In this document: piece after piece, positions 15,967 through 25,154 of the stretch | Layout of the letters: each line of letters starts with the position of its first letter | Position numbering within the stretch: position 1 is the stretch's first letter | Origin: Taishania pollutisoli | GTDB taxonomy: Bacteria > Bacteroidota > Bacteroidia > Flavobacteriales_D > Crocinitomicaceae | Length of the DNA stretch: 64,000 nucleotides | Direction: 5' to 3' | NCBI RefSeq assembly: GCF_014518315.1 | Contig: NZ_JACVEL010000006.1 | Location: forward strand, 62,001-126,000 | The notes under the pieces: model-generated | What the model was told of the DNA's origin: nothing | Databases searched by the model: none | What the model saw: only the letters and a program-made list of their open reading frames with translations | Position numbers and translations under genes: made by a program

Positions 15967-18900
15967 ATGCTTACGAAAATCATTGCGTTTTCAATAAAAA
16001 ACAAGTTAATTGTCGGGCTATTTACCATTTTTTTATTGGGATATGGTATTTATGAACTCCGACACCTGCCTATTGATGCCGTTCCCGACATTACGGATAA
16101 TCAGACACAGGTAATTACAATTGCTCCTTCATTAGGGGCTCCTGATGTTGAACGACTGATCACCTTTCCGATCGAACAGTCAACAAGCAACATCCCCGGA
16201 CTAAAAGAATTGAGAAGTTTTTCCCGGTTCGGATTATCGATTGTAACCATCGTATTTGATGAAAAAACAGATATTTACTGGGCCCGGCAACAAGTATCCG
16301 AACGGTTGCAGCAAGTTCAGGCTCAACTACCCGCAGGGCTGGGAACTCCGACACTGGCTCCTGTTACGACAGGGCTTGGTGAAGTTTATCAGTACACCAT
16401 CCGCGCAAAGGAGGGGTATGAAGATAAATACGATGCTATGGAGTTGCGCTCCATACAGGATTGGATTGTCCGGCGTCAGTTGATTGGTGTAAAAGGTGTC
16501 GCGGAAGTCAGTAGTTTCGGTGGTCTTCAAAAACAATACGAAGTGGCTGTTGACCCGGGGAAACTGATGGCAAACAACATCACGATTAAAGATGTATTCA
16601 GCGCCTTAGAGTCCAACAACCAAAATACAGGAGGAGCTTACATTGAAAAAGGAGCGACAGCACTGTTTATTCGAAGTGAAGGATTGGTTAAAACCATGGG
16701 CGACATCGAGCAGATTGTTGTAAAAACCTTACCGGACGGTGTGCCGTTACTGATCCGGGACGTTGCTGAGATTCGCTTCGGGCACGCTACCCGTTACGGC
16801 GCGTTGACTTACAACGGAGAAAAACAGGTATCGGGCGCTGTTGTTATGATGCTGAAAGGCGCCAACAGCAACGAGGTAATACAGGACATCAAAGATAAGA
16901 TCGCAAAAATTCAGGAGACATTACCGGAGGGAGTGATCATAGAACCTTTTCTTGACAGAACAAAAATGGTCAACAATTCCATTTCAACGGTTATTACAAA
17001 CCTGGTAGAAGGAGCATTGATTGTGATCTTCGTGCTGGTATTATTTCTCGGTAATTTCCGCGCCGGTTTTTTAGTTGCTTCGGTCATTCCCCTGTCGATG
17101 TTATTTGCCATAATCATGATGAATTTGTTCGGAGTAAGCGGTAACCTGATGAGTTTAGGAGCCCTGGATTTCGGATTGATCGTTGACGGAGCTGTAATCA
17201 TTGTCGAGGCGGTTCTCCATGCATTCAGCCACAACAAACAATTCGCCTCAATGACCAACCTGACGCAACAACAAATGGATCACACCGTTAAAAATTCGGC
17301 TTCCCGGATGATGAACAGCGCTGTTTTCGGTCAGGTGATCATCCTGATCGTTTACCTGCCCATTTTCGCACTGCAGGGAATTGAAGGAAAAATGTTTCAG
17401 CCAATGGCACAAACCGTTGCTTTCGCACTGATCGGTGCCTTCATCCTTTCCCTTACATACATTCCGATGATGGCCTCTGTTTTTCTGAATAAGAAAATCA
17501 GTCATAAGAAAACGTTTTCCGATAAAATGATGGAACGCATTGAGAATGCGTATCAAAAAGGCATCTCAAAAGCACTCAATTTTTCAAAAGCTATTTTGTT
17601 CGCTGTTATCGGTTTATTTGTTATTTCTGTGTTTGTACTCACACGACTCGGAGGAGAATTTATTCCGGATTTGCCGGAAGGAGACTTTGCTGTTGAAACC
17701 CGCGTACTAACAGGAAGCAGCCTGACAACTTCCATTGAGGCCGTTTCAAAAAGTTCACAGATTCTGATGAACAAATTCCCGGAAATTGAACGGATCGTTA
17801 CCAAAACCGGAAGCAGTGAAATCCCGACAGAGCCTTTACCTGTAGATGTTTCGGATATGATTATTGTGCTCAAAGACCGCAAAGAATGGACTTCGGCTAC
17901 CACCTATGAAGAGTTGGAACGAAAAATGGCAAAAGAACTGGAATCTGTTCCCGGGGTCACATTCGGGTTTCAATTCCCTGTCGCCATGCGTTTCAACGAA
18001 TTGATTTCAGGTGCCCGCCAGGATGTCGTTTGCAAAATTTTCGGAGAAGACATGGATACACTTTCTCACTATGCTAAACAAATCGGTTCAATCTGCACCA
18101 CCATAGACGGCGTAACAGGATTGTACGTAGAAGCGGTTTCCGGAATGCCCCAGATTGTTATCAACTACAAACGAGCGGCTGTTGCTCAGTACGGCTTGAA
18201 CATTTCTGATATCAACCGGATTGTAAACAGTGCATTTGCAGGAGAAACGAGCGGTTCTGTTTTTGAAGGAGAAAAGCGTTTCGATCTTGTTGTTCGTTTA
18301 TCCGGAGAAAAACGCAAAGAACTGGAAGATGTTCAACAGTTGCTGATTCCGGTTCCGAACGGAACACAAATTCCACTGAATACTGTTGCAGATGTCGCCA
18401 TTGTTGACAGCCCGAACCAAATTCAACGTGAAAATTCACAACGCAGAATTATTGTCGGATTTAATGTCGACGGCAGAGACGTACAAAGTATGGTAACTGA
18501 ATTGCAGTCAAAAATCGGGCAACAGGTCAAATTACCCCCGGGATATCATATTTCATATGGAGGTGCGTTCAAAAACCTGGAAGCTGCAAAAGCTCGTTTA
18601 TACATCGCCGTCCCTGTTTCGTTGCTCCTCATTTTCCTCTTGCTTTACTTCGCTTTTCGCTCTGTAAAACGCGGTTTGCTGATCTATTCTGCTATTCCGC
18701 TTTCTGCAATCGGGGGTATTTTAGCCCTTGCTATTCGCGGAATTCCATTCAGCATCAGTGCCGGAGTTGGTTTCATTGCCTTGTTCGGTGTGGCCGTTCT
18801 GAACGGAATTATCCTCATCGCAGAATTCAAACGACTGGAAAAAGAAGGTGAAACGGACATCCGGCAGCTGGTCATTCGGGGAACCACTACCCGTCTTCGT

Positions 18901-20313
18901 CCGGTATTGATGACAGCATGTGTTGCCTCACTTGGTTTTCTACCGATGGCACTCAGTAACGGTGAAGGAGCAGAGGTTCAACGTCCTTTGGCCACTGTTG
19001 TTATTGGTGGATTAATGGTTGCCACGTTCCTTACCTTATTTGTTTTACCGATCTTATACACCTTATTTATGAAGAAGCAGGTTAAACCGAATCTTCCGAT
19101 TGGCATATTGCTTATCGGTTTATTTACATCCGTTCAGTATGCAACAGCCCAAACTCCGATTTCATTAGACGCAGCAATTGATACTGCGCTTCAACAGAAC
19201 AGGATGATTAAAAATGAACGCTTGTTATCCGAATACCGTCAAAAGATGATTCATTCCGGGAGTAATCTTCCGCAAACTTCTGTTGTAGGAGAATACGGAC
19301 AGATCAACAGTATATACAGCGATGTGCGGCTGGGAGTTTCTCAGAATCTGAACTTTCCTACTGTGTATACTTCTCAGAAAGCAGTATTACGGGAAGAATG
19401 GAAAAGCAGTGTACTGAATATCGGCATGAAGGAAACAGAACTTCAAAAGCAAGTAGCACAGGTGTATTTCAATCTGGCCTATTTGCGGGAAAAGCAAGTA
19501 TTGTTGCAACAAAACGACAGCTTGTTCACCCATTTTCGCGATATCGCACTAATGCGATATGACGCAGGGGAAAGTAATGTACTGGAGCGGGCAACCGCAG
19601 AAAATCAACAGGGGCAAATCCGTCTGCAATTGGTACAATTGAAACAGGACATTGAACTGATGCAATTACAATTTCAGCTACTGTTAAATACGGAAACCAT
19701 GTACATTCCCGAATCAAATGAGGCTGTTTTCAACCGAATCCCCTCTGTATCAGACACCAGTTCACTGGAAGCACATCCGGCACTTCAGTACCTGAAACAA
19801 CAGGGGCAACTTGCAGCTGCAACAACCCGGGCAGAACAAGCTAAATTGTTGCCGGATATAACTGTGGGGTATAACGTGATGGGGATGCGCGGAACAGGAG
19901 CTGATAATGTTTCATACGATAACAACTTACGTTTTCAGTCGGTATATTTCGGATTGGGAATTCCACTTTTCTTTGGAGGACAGAAAGCAAAAATCACCGC
20001 TTCGAAGGTCCAGGAAACAATTGCTCAAAGTGAATACGCAATGAATAAACAATTGATGGAAAACAAGTATTTATCGGCTGTCGAATCCTATAAAAAATAC
20101 CAGGAAACAATTAATTATTTTGAGGAAACGGCATTGCACAATGCCCGATTGATGACTGAAACGGCAGATCAACATTACCTGAACGGAAATATTAATTACC
20201 TGGAATGGGTATTATTGATCAATCAGTCAATCAGTATTCAAAGTGACTATATTGACGCATTGAGAAATCGCAATATGGCGATAACGGAAATTAATTCTTA
20301 TATCACACAATAA
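15967..20313 (+). CDS. czcA: CzcA-type heavy-metal RND pump fused to its outer-membrane factor
   Basis: Proton-driven heavy-metal exporter of 1448 residues. Residues 1 to about 1038 are a full RND pump with 12 membrane segments and two periplasmic loops. The TM4 motif DFGLIVDGAVIIVE (Asp401, Asp407) matches the divalent-cation (Co/Zn/Cd) HME1 signature DFGx3DGAx3VEN rather than that of Cu/Ag pumps, except that Ala replaces the final Asn. A signal-peptide-like stretch (GILLIGLFTSVQYATAQ) follows near residue 1050. About 380 residues of TolC/CzcC-type outer-membrane factor come after it (ISLDAAIDTALQQNRMI, and the repeat half ATTRAEQAKLLPDITVGYNV). Such fusions are known in Bacteroidota. The adaptor gene follows after 10 bases. 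Confidence 0.92.
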   Translation: MLTKIIAFSIKNKLIVGLFTIFLLGYGIYELRHLPIDAVPDITDNQTQVITIAPSLGAPDVERLITFPIEQSTSNIPGLKELRSFSRFGLSIVTIVFDEKTDIYWARQQVSERLQQVQAQLPAGLGTPTLAPVTTGLGEVYQYTIRAKEGYEDKYDAMELRSIQDWIVRRQLIGVKGVAEVSSFGGLQKQYEVAVDPGKLMANNITIKDVFSALESNNQNTGGAYIEKGATALFIRSEGLVKTMGDIEQIVVKTLPDGVPLLIRDVAEIRFGHATRYGALTYNGEKQVSGAVVMMLKGANSNEVIQDIKDKIAKIQETLPEGVIIEPFLDRTKMVNNSISTVITNLVEGALIVIFVLVLFLGNFRAGFLVASVIPLSMLFAIIMMNLFGVSGNLMSLGALDFGLIVDGAVIIVEAVLHAFSHNKQFASMTNLTQQQMDHTVKNSASRMMNSAVFGQVIILIVYLPIFALQGIEGKMFQPMAQTVAFALIGAFILSLTYIPMMASVFLNKKISHKKTFSDKMMERIENAYQKGISKALNFSKAILFAVIGLFVISVFVLTRLGGEFIPDLPEGDFAVETRVLTGSSLTTSIEAVSKSSQILMNKFPEIERIVTKTGSSEIPTEPLPVDVSDMIIVLKDRKEWTSATTYEELERKMAKELESVPGVTFGFQFPVAMRFNELISGARQDVVCKIFGEDMDTLSHYAKQIGSICTTIDGVTGLYVEAVSGMPQIVINYKRAAVAQYGLNISDINRIVNSAFAGETSGSVFEGEKRFDLVVRLSGEKRKELEDVQQLLIPVPNGTQIPLNTVADVAIVDSPNQIQRENSQRRIIVGFNVDGRDVQSMVTELQSKIGQQVKLPPGYHISYGGAFKNLEAAKARLYIAVPVSLLLIFLLLYFAFRSVKRGLLIYSAIPLSAIGGILALAIRGIPFSISAGVGFIALFGVAVLNGIILIAEFKRLEKEGETDIRQLVIRGTTTRLRPVLMTACVASLGFLPMALSNGEGAEVQRPLATVVIGGLMVATFLTLFVLPILYTLFMKKQVKPNLPIGILLIGLFTSVQYATAQTPISLDAAIDTALQQNRMIKNERLLSEYRQKMIHSGSNLPQTSVVGEYGQINSIYSDVRLGVSQNLNFPTVYTSQKAVLREEWKSSVLNIGMKETELQKQVAQVYFNLAYLREKQVLLQQNDSLFTHFRDIALMRYDAGESNVLERATAENQQGQIRLQLVQLKQDIELMQLQFQLLLNTETMYIPESNEAVFNRIPSVSDTSSLEAHPALQYLKQQGQLAAATTRAEQAKLLPDITVGYNVMGMRGTGADNVSYDNNLRFQSVYFGLGIPLFFGGQKAKITASKVQETIAQSEYAMNKQLMENKYLSAVESYKKYQETINYFEETALHNARLMTETADQHYLNGNINYLEWVLLINQSISIQSDYIDALRNRNMAITEINSYITQ

Positions 20314-20323
20314 ACAGACGATC

Positions 20324-21448
20324 ATGAAAAACAGAGTGATTATTTCGACAATCGCAGTTATTCTCGCTTCATGCGGGAACGATACTGTCGAAAAAAAAGA
20401 GACGACTATTAAGGCATTACCGGAAATCATTACACTTACAGAAGCACAATATAAAAATGCAGCAATTGAGACCGGAACTCCTGTTGCCAGGTTCATTTCT
20501 TCCACCATCAAGGCCAATGGAAAAGTTGATGTACCACCACAAAACCTGGTATCCGTGAGTGTACCGCTGGGGGGATTTCTGAAGTCCACGAAATTAATGC
20601 CCGGTATGCAACTCCAAAAAGGAGCATTATTAGCAACGATGGAAGATCAGCAATACATCCAGATTCAACAGGACTACCTGACTGCCAAAGCACAATTAGC
20701 ATTGGACGATGCAGAATACAAACGGCAAAAGCAACTTAACGAAAGTAAGGCAACCAGTGACAAAGTATTTGAGCAGGCAAAGGCGAATTACCAGTCGCGG
20801 TATATCTTGTTAAAATCACTGGAAGAAAAGCTGAAACTGATCGGTTTAAACCCACAACAGGTCACTGCTGATAATATTTCGCGCAGTATTCGCATTGTTT
20901 CTCCGATTAATGGTTACGTTTCAGCTGTCAATGTCAACAACGGAAAATATGTTAATCCCAGCGACATTTTGTTTGAATTAGTGAATCTGGACGATATTCA
21001 TATTGCATTAACCGTTTTTGAGAAAGATGTCGAGAAACTGGCCGTCGGGCAACGATTGACAGCATCTACCAATACCAATCCGGATAAAAAATATACCTGC
21101 AAGATTGAATTAATCAGCAGAAATTTATCCAATAACAATGCGGTACAGGTCATCTGTAAACCTGAATCAGCAACGACAGATCTGTTACCGGGTATGTTCA
21201 TGAATGCACAGATTGACTTATCAGGAAGTGAGGTCTCTGCATTACCGGAAGAAGCAATTGTTCGCTATGGAAATAAACAATATGTATTCGTTGAAAAAAG
21301 TCCGCGAAAGTACGAAATGAAAACGGTACAGATCGGAAATACGGAAAACGGGTTTACAGAAATTGTAACAAGTCTGGGACAGCAAAAGGTGGTCATCAAA
21401 GGAGCATATACTTTGCTGATGGCATTGAAAAATGTAAGTGAGGAGTAA
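20324..21448 (+). CDS. czcB: Efflux RND periplasmic adaptor lipoprotein
   Basis: Membrane-fusion (adaptor) subunit of 374 residues that links the inner-membrane pump to the outer-membrane channel. The signal ends in LASC (Cys17), so it is probably a lipoprotein. Lipoyl-like halves are visible at SVPLGGFLKSTKLMPGMQLQ and IRIVSPINGYVSAVNVNNGK, with a coiled-coil hairpin between them (AKAQLALDDAEYKRQKQLNE). A beta-barrel domain and a membrane-proximal domain follow (LPEEAIVRYGNKQYVFV). The gene is 10 bases downstream of the pump and ends at a terminator, so the two form one unit. The metal is inferred from the pump. Confidence 0.9.
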   Translation: MKNRVIISTIAVILASCGNDTVEKKETTIKALPEIITLTEAQYKNAAIETGTPVARFISSTIKANGKVDVPPQNLVSVSVPLGGFLKSTKLMPGMQLQKGALLATMEDQQYIQIQQDYLTAKAQLALDDAEYKRQKQLNESKATSDKVFEQAKANYQSRYILLKSLEEKLKLIGLNPQQVTADNISRSIRIVSPINGYVSAVNVNNGKYVNPSDILFELVNLDDIHIALTVFEKDVEKLAVGQRLTASTNTNPDKKYTCKIELISRNLSNNNAVQVICKPESATTDLLPGMFMNAQIDLSGSEVSALPEEAIVRYGNKQYVFVEKSPRKYEMKTVQIGNTENGFTEIVTSLGQQKVVIKGAYTLLMALKNVSEE

Positions 21449-21468
21449 CAAAAGTTGATAGCGTCGGA

Positions 21469-21514
21469 AAAGAGGTTGGCCTTGCTTTTCGGTCAATCTC
21501 TTTATGCTTTTTTA
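21469..21514 (+). terminator. Terminator of the metal-efflux operon
   Basis: AAAGAG-G-TTG-G-CC (from 21469) pairs with GG-T-CAA-T-CTCTTT (to 21503), with two G-U pairs, and is followed by a T-rich stretch ending at 21514. It is 20 bases after the adaptor stop codon. Confidence 0.65.
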
Positions 21515-21537
21515 GGATAATTCCGACAAATCAACAG

Positions 21538-21569
21538 ATTGACATATCGCTATATTACGATATAGCCAT
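21538..21569. repeat. Dispersed ATAT/GC palindromic repeat, copy A
   Basis: Contains ATTGACATAT followed by GCTATAT-TACG-ATATAGC (21549-21566), a perfect 7-4-7 inverted repeat. The same blocks recur at 38669-38722, and a related motif at 44503-44534. It sits between the efflux terminator and the ArsR-type gene, so an operator function cannot be excluded. Confidence 0.5.
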
Positions 21570-21663
21570 TTTCAAAAAATCTAAATTGACTCTTGCACAG
21601 AACACTATTATTTACTATATTCATATAACTTTGTTATTAACCACCCTTTAAAACCTACCAACT

Positions 21664-22083
21664 ATGGGCGCGACTAAATACGAATTTTACACCGATGACT
21701 TAATCAAAACAGCAGAATTAATTAAAGCACTTGCTCATCCCGCCAGATTAAAAGCAGTATTAATGATTGTCAATGAAATCGAAAAAGACATAACCATTGA
21801 GGATGTTTCAAAAGAAGTGAAGTTATCACAATCAACTCTTTCAGTTCATTTCAAGCAACTTCACGATTCCGGATTTATTAAAACGGCTGTCGTCGTAGAA
21901 AAAAAGTGCCGGAACGTGTTCAGGGGTAACAAACCAGCTACTGAACATCTGGTTCATCTGCTGGAATATGTACTCAGTAAAATTGAACTGAAAATCGATG
22001 ACAGGTCTTCAAACCATCCTTTTTACAGCAAACAAATATCCGTACATGATTGGAATCGATATTTTGAAGTAACTCGTTGCTAA
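21664..22083 (+). CDS. ArsR-type winged-helix transcriptional regulator
   Basis: DNA-binding protein of 139 residues. The ArsR/SmtB pattern is visible: TAELIKALAHPARLKAVLMI is helix 1 and the dimer region, and VSKEVKLSQSTLSVHFKQLH is the recognition helix, followed by the wing around GFIKTAVVVEKKC. Only one cysteine lies near the wing and the tail holds several His residues, so the metal site, if any, is not the classic CxC type. It follows the efflux operon after 215 bases on the same strand and is a fair candidate for its regulator. TAACTTTG near 21626 may be its -7 box. Confidence 0.75.
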   Translation: MGATKYEFYTDDLIKTAELIKALAHPARLKAVLMIVNEIEKDITIEDVSKEVKLSQSTLSVHFKQLHDSGFIKTAVVVEKKCRNVFRGNKPATEHLVHLLEYVLSKIELKIDDRSSNHPFYSKQISVHDWNRYFEVTRC

Positions 22084-22122
22084 AAACGCACGAACTGAAG
22101 CCTTGAATTTTATTTTTTTGAT

Positions 22123-23271
22123 TTAACAAACTGTCAGCAGGCTGAACACATACGAAAAACGGGAACTTTCAGGAACACCCAGCAATACTTTTTGTCCTTT
22201 TTGCAGTTTCCCGCTGTTAAACAGTTCATCCAACATCAGGTAAATAGACGCCGCTCCAACATTTCCTTTCGTTCCCAGATTGGTAAACCATTTTTCTTTT
22301 GGAATTTCCATTCCCAGGCTTTTCATTTCATCGTACATTTTATCTTCGAAGAAATAACTGGACATGTGGGGCAGGAAATAATCTATTTCAGAAGCATCAA
22401 TTCCTTTTTTATCCAGGCTTAATTTCAATTTTTTAAACCCAAGCGTTACAATATTTGCACCCAGCAACTTCACATCCTGCTTGATACTCATGATGGATTG
22501 TTCGATGACTTGCTGCGGTTCATAATCCAGGTAACTTTTCAAGGTACCATCTGCCAGTTTTTCCGCTCCCATGTACATACACGGATCCATCTCATTGGCA
22601 AAGGAATATCCCTCGATCCAATCTATACGGAGCGAAATTCCATGCGCATTTGGTTTATTTTCCAACAAGAATGCTCCGGCGCCGTCAGAAAGCATCCACC
22701 GTAAAAAATCTTTGTCAAACGATACGTAAGGATTTTCTTGTAATTCACTCAATTTCTGAACTTCCAGCTCAAATTTATCTGCACGTAAAGAAGGGGAAAG
22801 ACGCTCAGACGCTGAGGAAACAGCCTTTTCCACCTGTCCCAGTTTGATCGACATATATGCATACTTCATCGCATGCATCCCCGCACAACAAACTCCGGAA
22901 GGTGAAACAACCTCTACATTTCCGGTTTCCGGCAACCAGCCATGCACCATTACAGCATGAGAAGGCATTAATTGCTCAGGTGAGGAAGTCGCGCAACTAA
23001 TCAATTCCAATGAGGCAAGTTCACCCGCATTTTCGTTCATCAGTTTCCGAATTGCAAGCGAAGCCATCTGCGCGTTGGTATGTGTTGCTTTCCCTTCTTT
23101 CGTCAATGCATAAAACCGGTTTTTAATTCCGTTATTACGCAATACAATCCGCCGTGATTTTGACGCTTGTTCATTGATGACTCCTAAATACTCCTCCATT
23201 TCATCATTTGAAACAGGGTCATTCGGAAAGTAAGCTGCAGTTCTTGTTATATATACGTCTGTTAAACTCAT
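22123..23271 (-). CDS. darB: Beta-ketoacyl-ACP synthase III, DarB-like
   Basis: Condensing enzyme of the thiolase fold, 382 residues from the ATG at 23269-23271; an upstream in-frame start would add 16 residues without family similarity. The KAS III triad is present: Cys129 in VCCAGM, His302 in FLPHMSSYF and Asn337 in TKGNVGA. The N-terminus (DVYITRTAAYFPNDPVSNDE) resembles the DarB group, which primes or elongates chains for dialkylresorcinol and flexirubin pigments. The darA-like gene lies 134 bases upstream on the same strand, which supports this call over housekeeping FabH. Other pigment genes are not in the window. Confidence 0.75.
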   Translation of the reverse strand: MSLTDVYITRTAAYFPNDPVSNDEMEEYLGVINEQASKSRRIVLRNNGIKNRFYALTKEGKATHTNAQMASLAIRKLMNENAGELASLELISCATSSPEQLMPSHAVMVHGWLPETGNVEVVSPSGVCCAGMHAMKYAYMSIKLGQVEKAVSSASERLSPSLRADKFELEVQKLSELQENPYVSFDKDFLRWMLSDGAGAFLLENKPNAHGISLRIDWIEGYSFANEMDPCMYMGAEKLADGTLKSYLDYEPQQVIEQSIMSIKQDVKLLGANIVTLGFKKLKLSLDKKGIDASEIDYFLPHMSSYFFEDKMYDEMKSLGMEIPKEKWFTNLGTKGNVGAASIYLMLDELFNSGKLQKGQKVLLGVPESSRFSYVFSLLTVC

Positions 23272-23405
23272 AGTTTTAATCTCAGGTGTGTAGACAGTTA
23301 GCTGGTATACGCACTTCAATTCAGTGACAAAAATAATGGATAATCTCTAAAAAACGGCATTTTCTAAAAAAAACGAAAACGGGAAATTGCTTCTCTCCTT
23401 AGTCC

Positions 23406-24311
23406 TTATTTCAATTTTACCTGTTGAAAATACTCTTTTTTCTTTTTTATGCTTTTCTGTGTGAATGGTACTATCAGAATGTTGTAGATCAGCAATAAGA
23501 TCGGAGAAACAATAAACAGTGCAAAAATCAGGTAATATTTAAAGGCATTCACCCAAAATGTTCTGTTTCCCTTTTCCGCTTTTCGAACAATCAGATTTGC
23601 CCAGATCAGGAAGAGGCGCTTCGCTCTCCCTTCGATGAACAAAATATTGGTATCGATCCGCACCCCGTCTTTTCGTATAATTTCCTGTTGCAGGTAATCA
23701 AAATTATGCGTCTGCAATGCCTCATTTGCAAGCACTCCGTATTGCTTTACTCCTTCAATGTCCGCATCCGACACTCCTGGTTTCGGAAAGATTCCCCATT
23801 TTTTTGTTTTTTCTCCTTTCAGCATCCAGTGAAGAATCGTAATGACACCAACCAGGTTATTGCTTCGATCCGAAAGCGCAACATTTCCCACTAACTTACC
23901 TCCCGCTTCAGTAATTAGTTTTTTTACACTTTCCTGGGAATTCAACCACATATTTCTGGAGCCGATCAATGTAATCACTGGTGTATCTTTTAATATCGCT
24001 TTGAATCGTTCATTTTTCAATAACGCAGTAGCAGGTAACGACGGGGACAAAAACCAGGGTTGATAACCGAAAATAATCAGGTCGTACTGCTCATACCGGT
24101 AAGTATTCTCTTCCAGTTTTACTCCTTTTTCAAGTACCGTTTCCGGCATTGTATCAAAAAACACGGGGGTCGTCCAGGGAAAAGGAAATGCTTTCGCCGG
24201 AGCAATGATTTGTTGATCCAACTCAACGCCCTGAAACTGCGCTGCAAAATTGGTTACGATTTCGGTTAATTGTCCCGATTGGGAAAAGTGAATTGTCAAT
24301 ACCTTCTTCAT
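23406..24311 (-). CDS. darA: DarA-like dialkylresorcinol condensing enzyme
   Basis: Protein of 301 residues. The N-terminal half has a flavodoxin-like pattern (KKVLTIHFSQSGQLTEIV, then YDLIIFGYQPWFLSPSLPAT, and VITLIGSRNMWLNSQE). The C-terminal half has a hydrophobic segment (YLIFALFIVSPILLLIYNIL) and a basic tail, suggesting membrane association. This architecture matches proteins annotated as dialkylresorcinol condensing enzyme (DarA), found in flexirubin and aryl-polyene loci of Bacteroidota. DarA joins two beta-keto acyl units into the resorcinol ring with DarB. The call rests on recalled family features plus the darB neighbour. Confidence 0.7.
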   Translation of the reverse strand: MKKVLTIHFSQSGQLTEIVTNFAAQFQGVELDQQIIAPAKAFPFPWTTPVFFDTMPETVLEKGVKLEENTYRYEQYDLIIFGYQPWFLSPSLPATALLKNERFKAILKDTPVITLIGSRNMWLNSQESVKKLITEAGGKLVGNVALSDRSNNLVGVITILHWMLKGEKTKKWGIFPKPGVSDADIEGVKQYGVLANEALQTHNFDYLQQEIIRKDGVRIDTNILFIEGRAKRLFLIWANLIVRKAEKGNRTFWVNAFKYYLIFALFIVSPILLLIYNILIVPFTQKSIKKKKEYFQQVKLK

Positions 24312-24470
24312 GTCTTTTTATTACTGTTCAAAAATAAGAAAAGTTTAATTGACTGCCGGAATTTTAAGGAAACGGAATCACTTCAAAGTCACTTAAATAT
24401 TCTTCAAAAAATAATGACTTTCCTTGTTTGTCCGTTTATTTTTGTAATTTCATTCTTTAAAAATAACAAA

Positions 24471-24926
24471 ATGGCCACAGTATTTGAGACAAAGCTCATC
24501 GGGAACATAGGAAAAGACGCTACCGTCAAGACGATGGACAGTGGGGTTGTCGCCATTAATTTCCCGGTAGCACATAACAAAAATTGGAAAGACAAACGAT
24601 CTGGCGAGCAGCGTACAAACACAACATGGATTAACTGTACAATCTGGAAACGGGAAGGTTCCAATATGCGGGTTGTAGATTATTTAAAACGGGGAACACT
24701 GGTAGAACTTACCGGAACACCTTTTGCCAAGGCATTTCACAATGAGGACGGATCTATTCGCACAGAAATACGCCTCAATGTATTTAAGACAAATATTCTT
24801 CGGGCAGCTCCTACAAGCACGCAGGGAGGGGATTATTACGATGATGAGGAAGTAAATGAAGACGACGATAACGACGATTTTGATTCAACGGCTTCCGACT
24901 TCTCTCTAGATGAAGATGATTTTTAG
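24471..24926 (+). CDS. ssb: Single-stranded DNA-binding protein
   Basis: Coats single-stranded DNA in replication, recombination and repair. From the ATG at 24471 the protein has 151 residues; the longer open frame upstream has no family similarity. The OB fold covers residues 1-110 (ETKLIGNIGKDATVKTM, RTNTTWINCTIW, KRGTLVELTGTPFAKAF). The tail is strongly acidic and ends SLDEDDF, keeping the terminal Asp-Asp-Phe character used to recruit partner proteins, though not the textbook DDIPF. TATTTTTG just upstream may be its -7 box. Confidence 0.93.
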   Translation: MATVFETKLIGNIGKDATVKTMDSGVVAINFPVAHNKNWKDKRSGEQRTNTTWINCTIWKREGSNMRVVDYLKRGTLVELTGTPFAKAFHNEDGSIRTEIRLNVFKTNILRAAPTSTQGGDYYDDEEVNEDDDNDDFDSTASDFSLDEDDF

Positions 24927-24963
24927 GAACTTATAAAAAAGAGTAAAAAAAACTTTATTTTTC

Positions 24964-24996
24964 TTGCTTCTATATTGAAATAATGCTTTATATTTG
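24964..24996 (+). promoter_or_regulatory. Promoter of tRNA-Asn
   Basis: TTG at 24964-24966 is separated by 22 bases from TATATTTG at 24989-24996, which is a perfect TAnnTTTG box 23 bases before the mature tRNA 5' end. The spacing is slightly long. Confidence 0.45.
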
Positions 24997-25019
24997 CACT
25001 CGCATTGAGAAAATAAGAT

Positions 25020-25093
25020 TCCTCCTTAGCTCAGTTGGTTAGAGCATCTGACTGTTAATCAGAGGGTCGCTGGTTCAAGTCCAGCAGGGGGAG
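25020..25093 (+). tRNA. tRNA-Asn (anticodon GTT)
   Basis: The full cloverleaf can be drawn: acceptor TCCTCCT with AGGGGGA (one T-G pair), D arm GCTC/GAGC, anticodon stem TCTGA/TCAGA with loop CTGTTAA (anticodon GTT), and T arm GCTGG/CCAGC with loop TTCAAGT. The discriminator is G and CCA is not encoded. Confidence 0.97.
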
Positions 25094-25096
25094 CTA

Positions 25097-25132
25097 AAAA
25101 AATCCGGTAGTCAGCAGATTACCGGATTTTTT
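25097..25132 (+). terminator. Terminator of tRNA-Asn
   Basis: AAAAAATCCGGTA pairs with TACCGGATTTTTT; the stem is directly followed by the U-tract and starts 4 bases after the tRNA. Confidence 0.85.
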
Positions 25133-25154
25133 GTCTTTAACCGGCATCCACACC

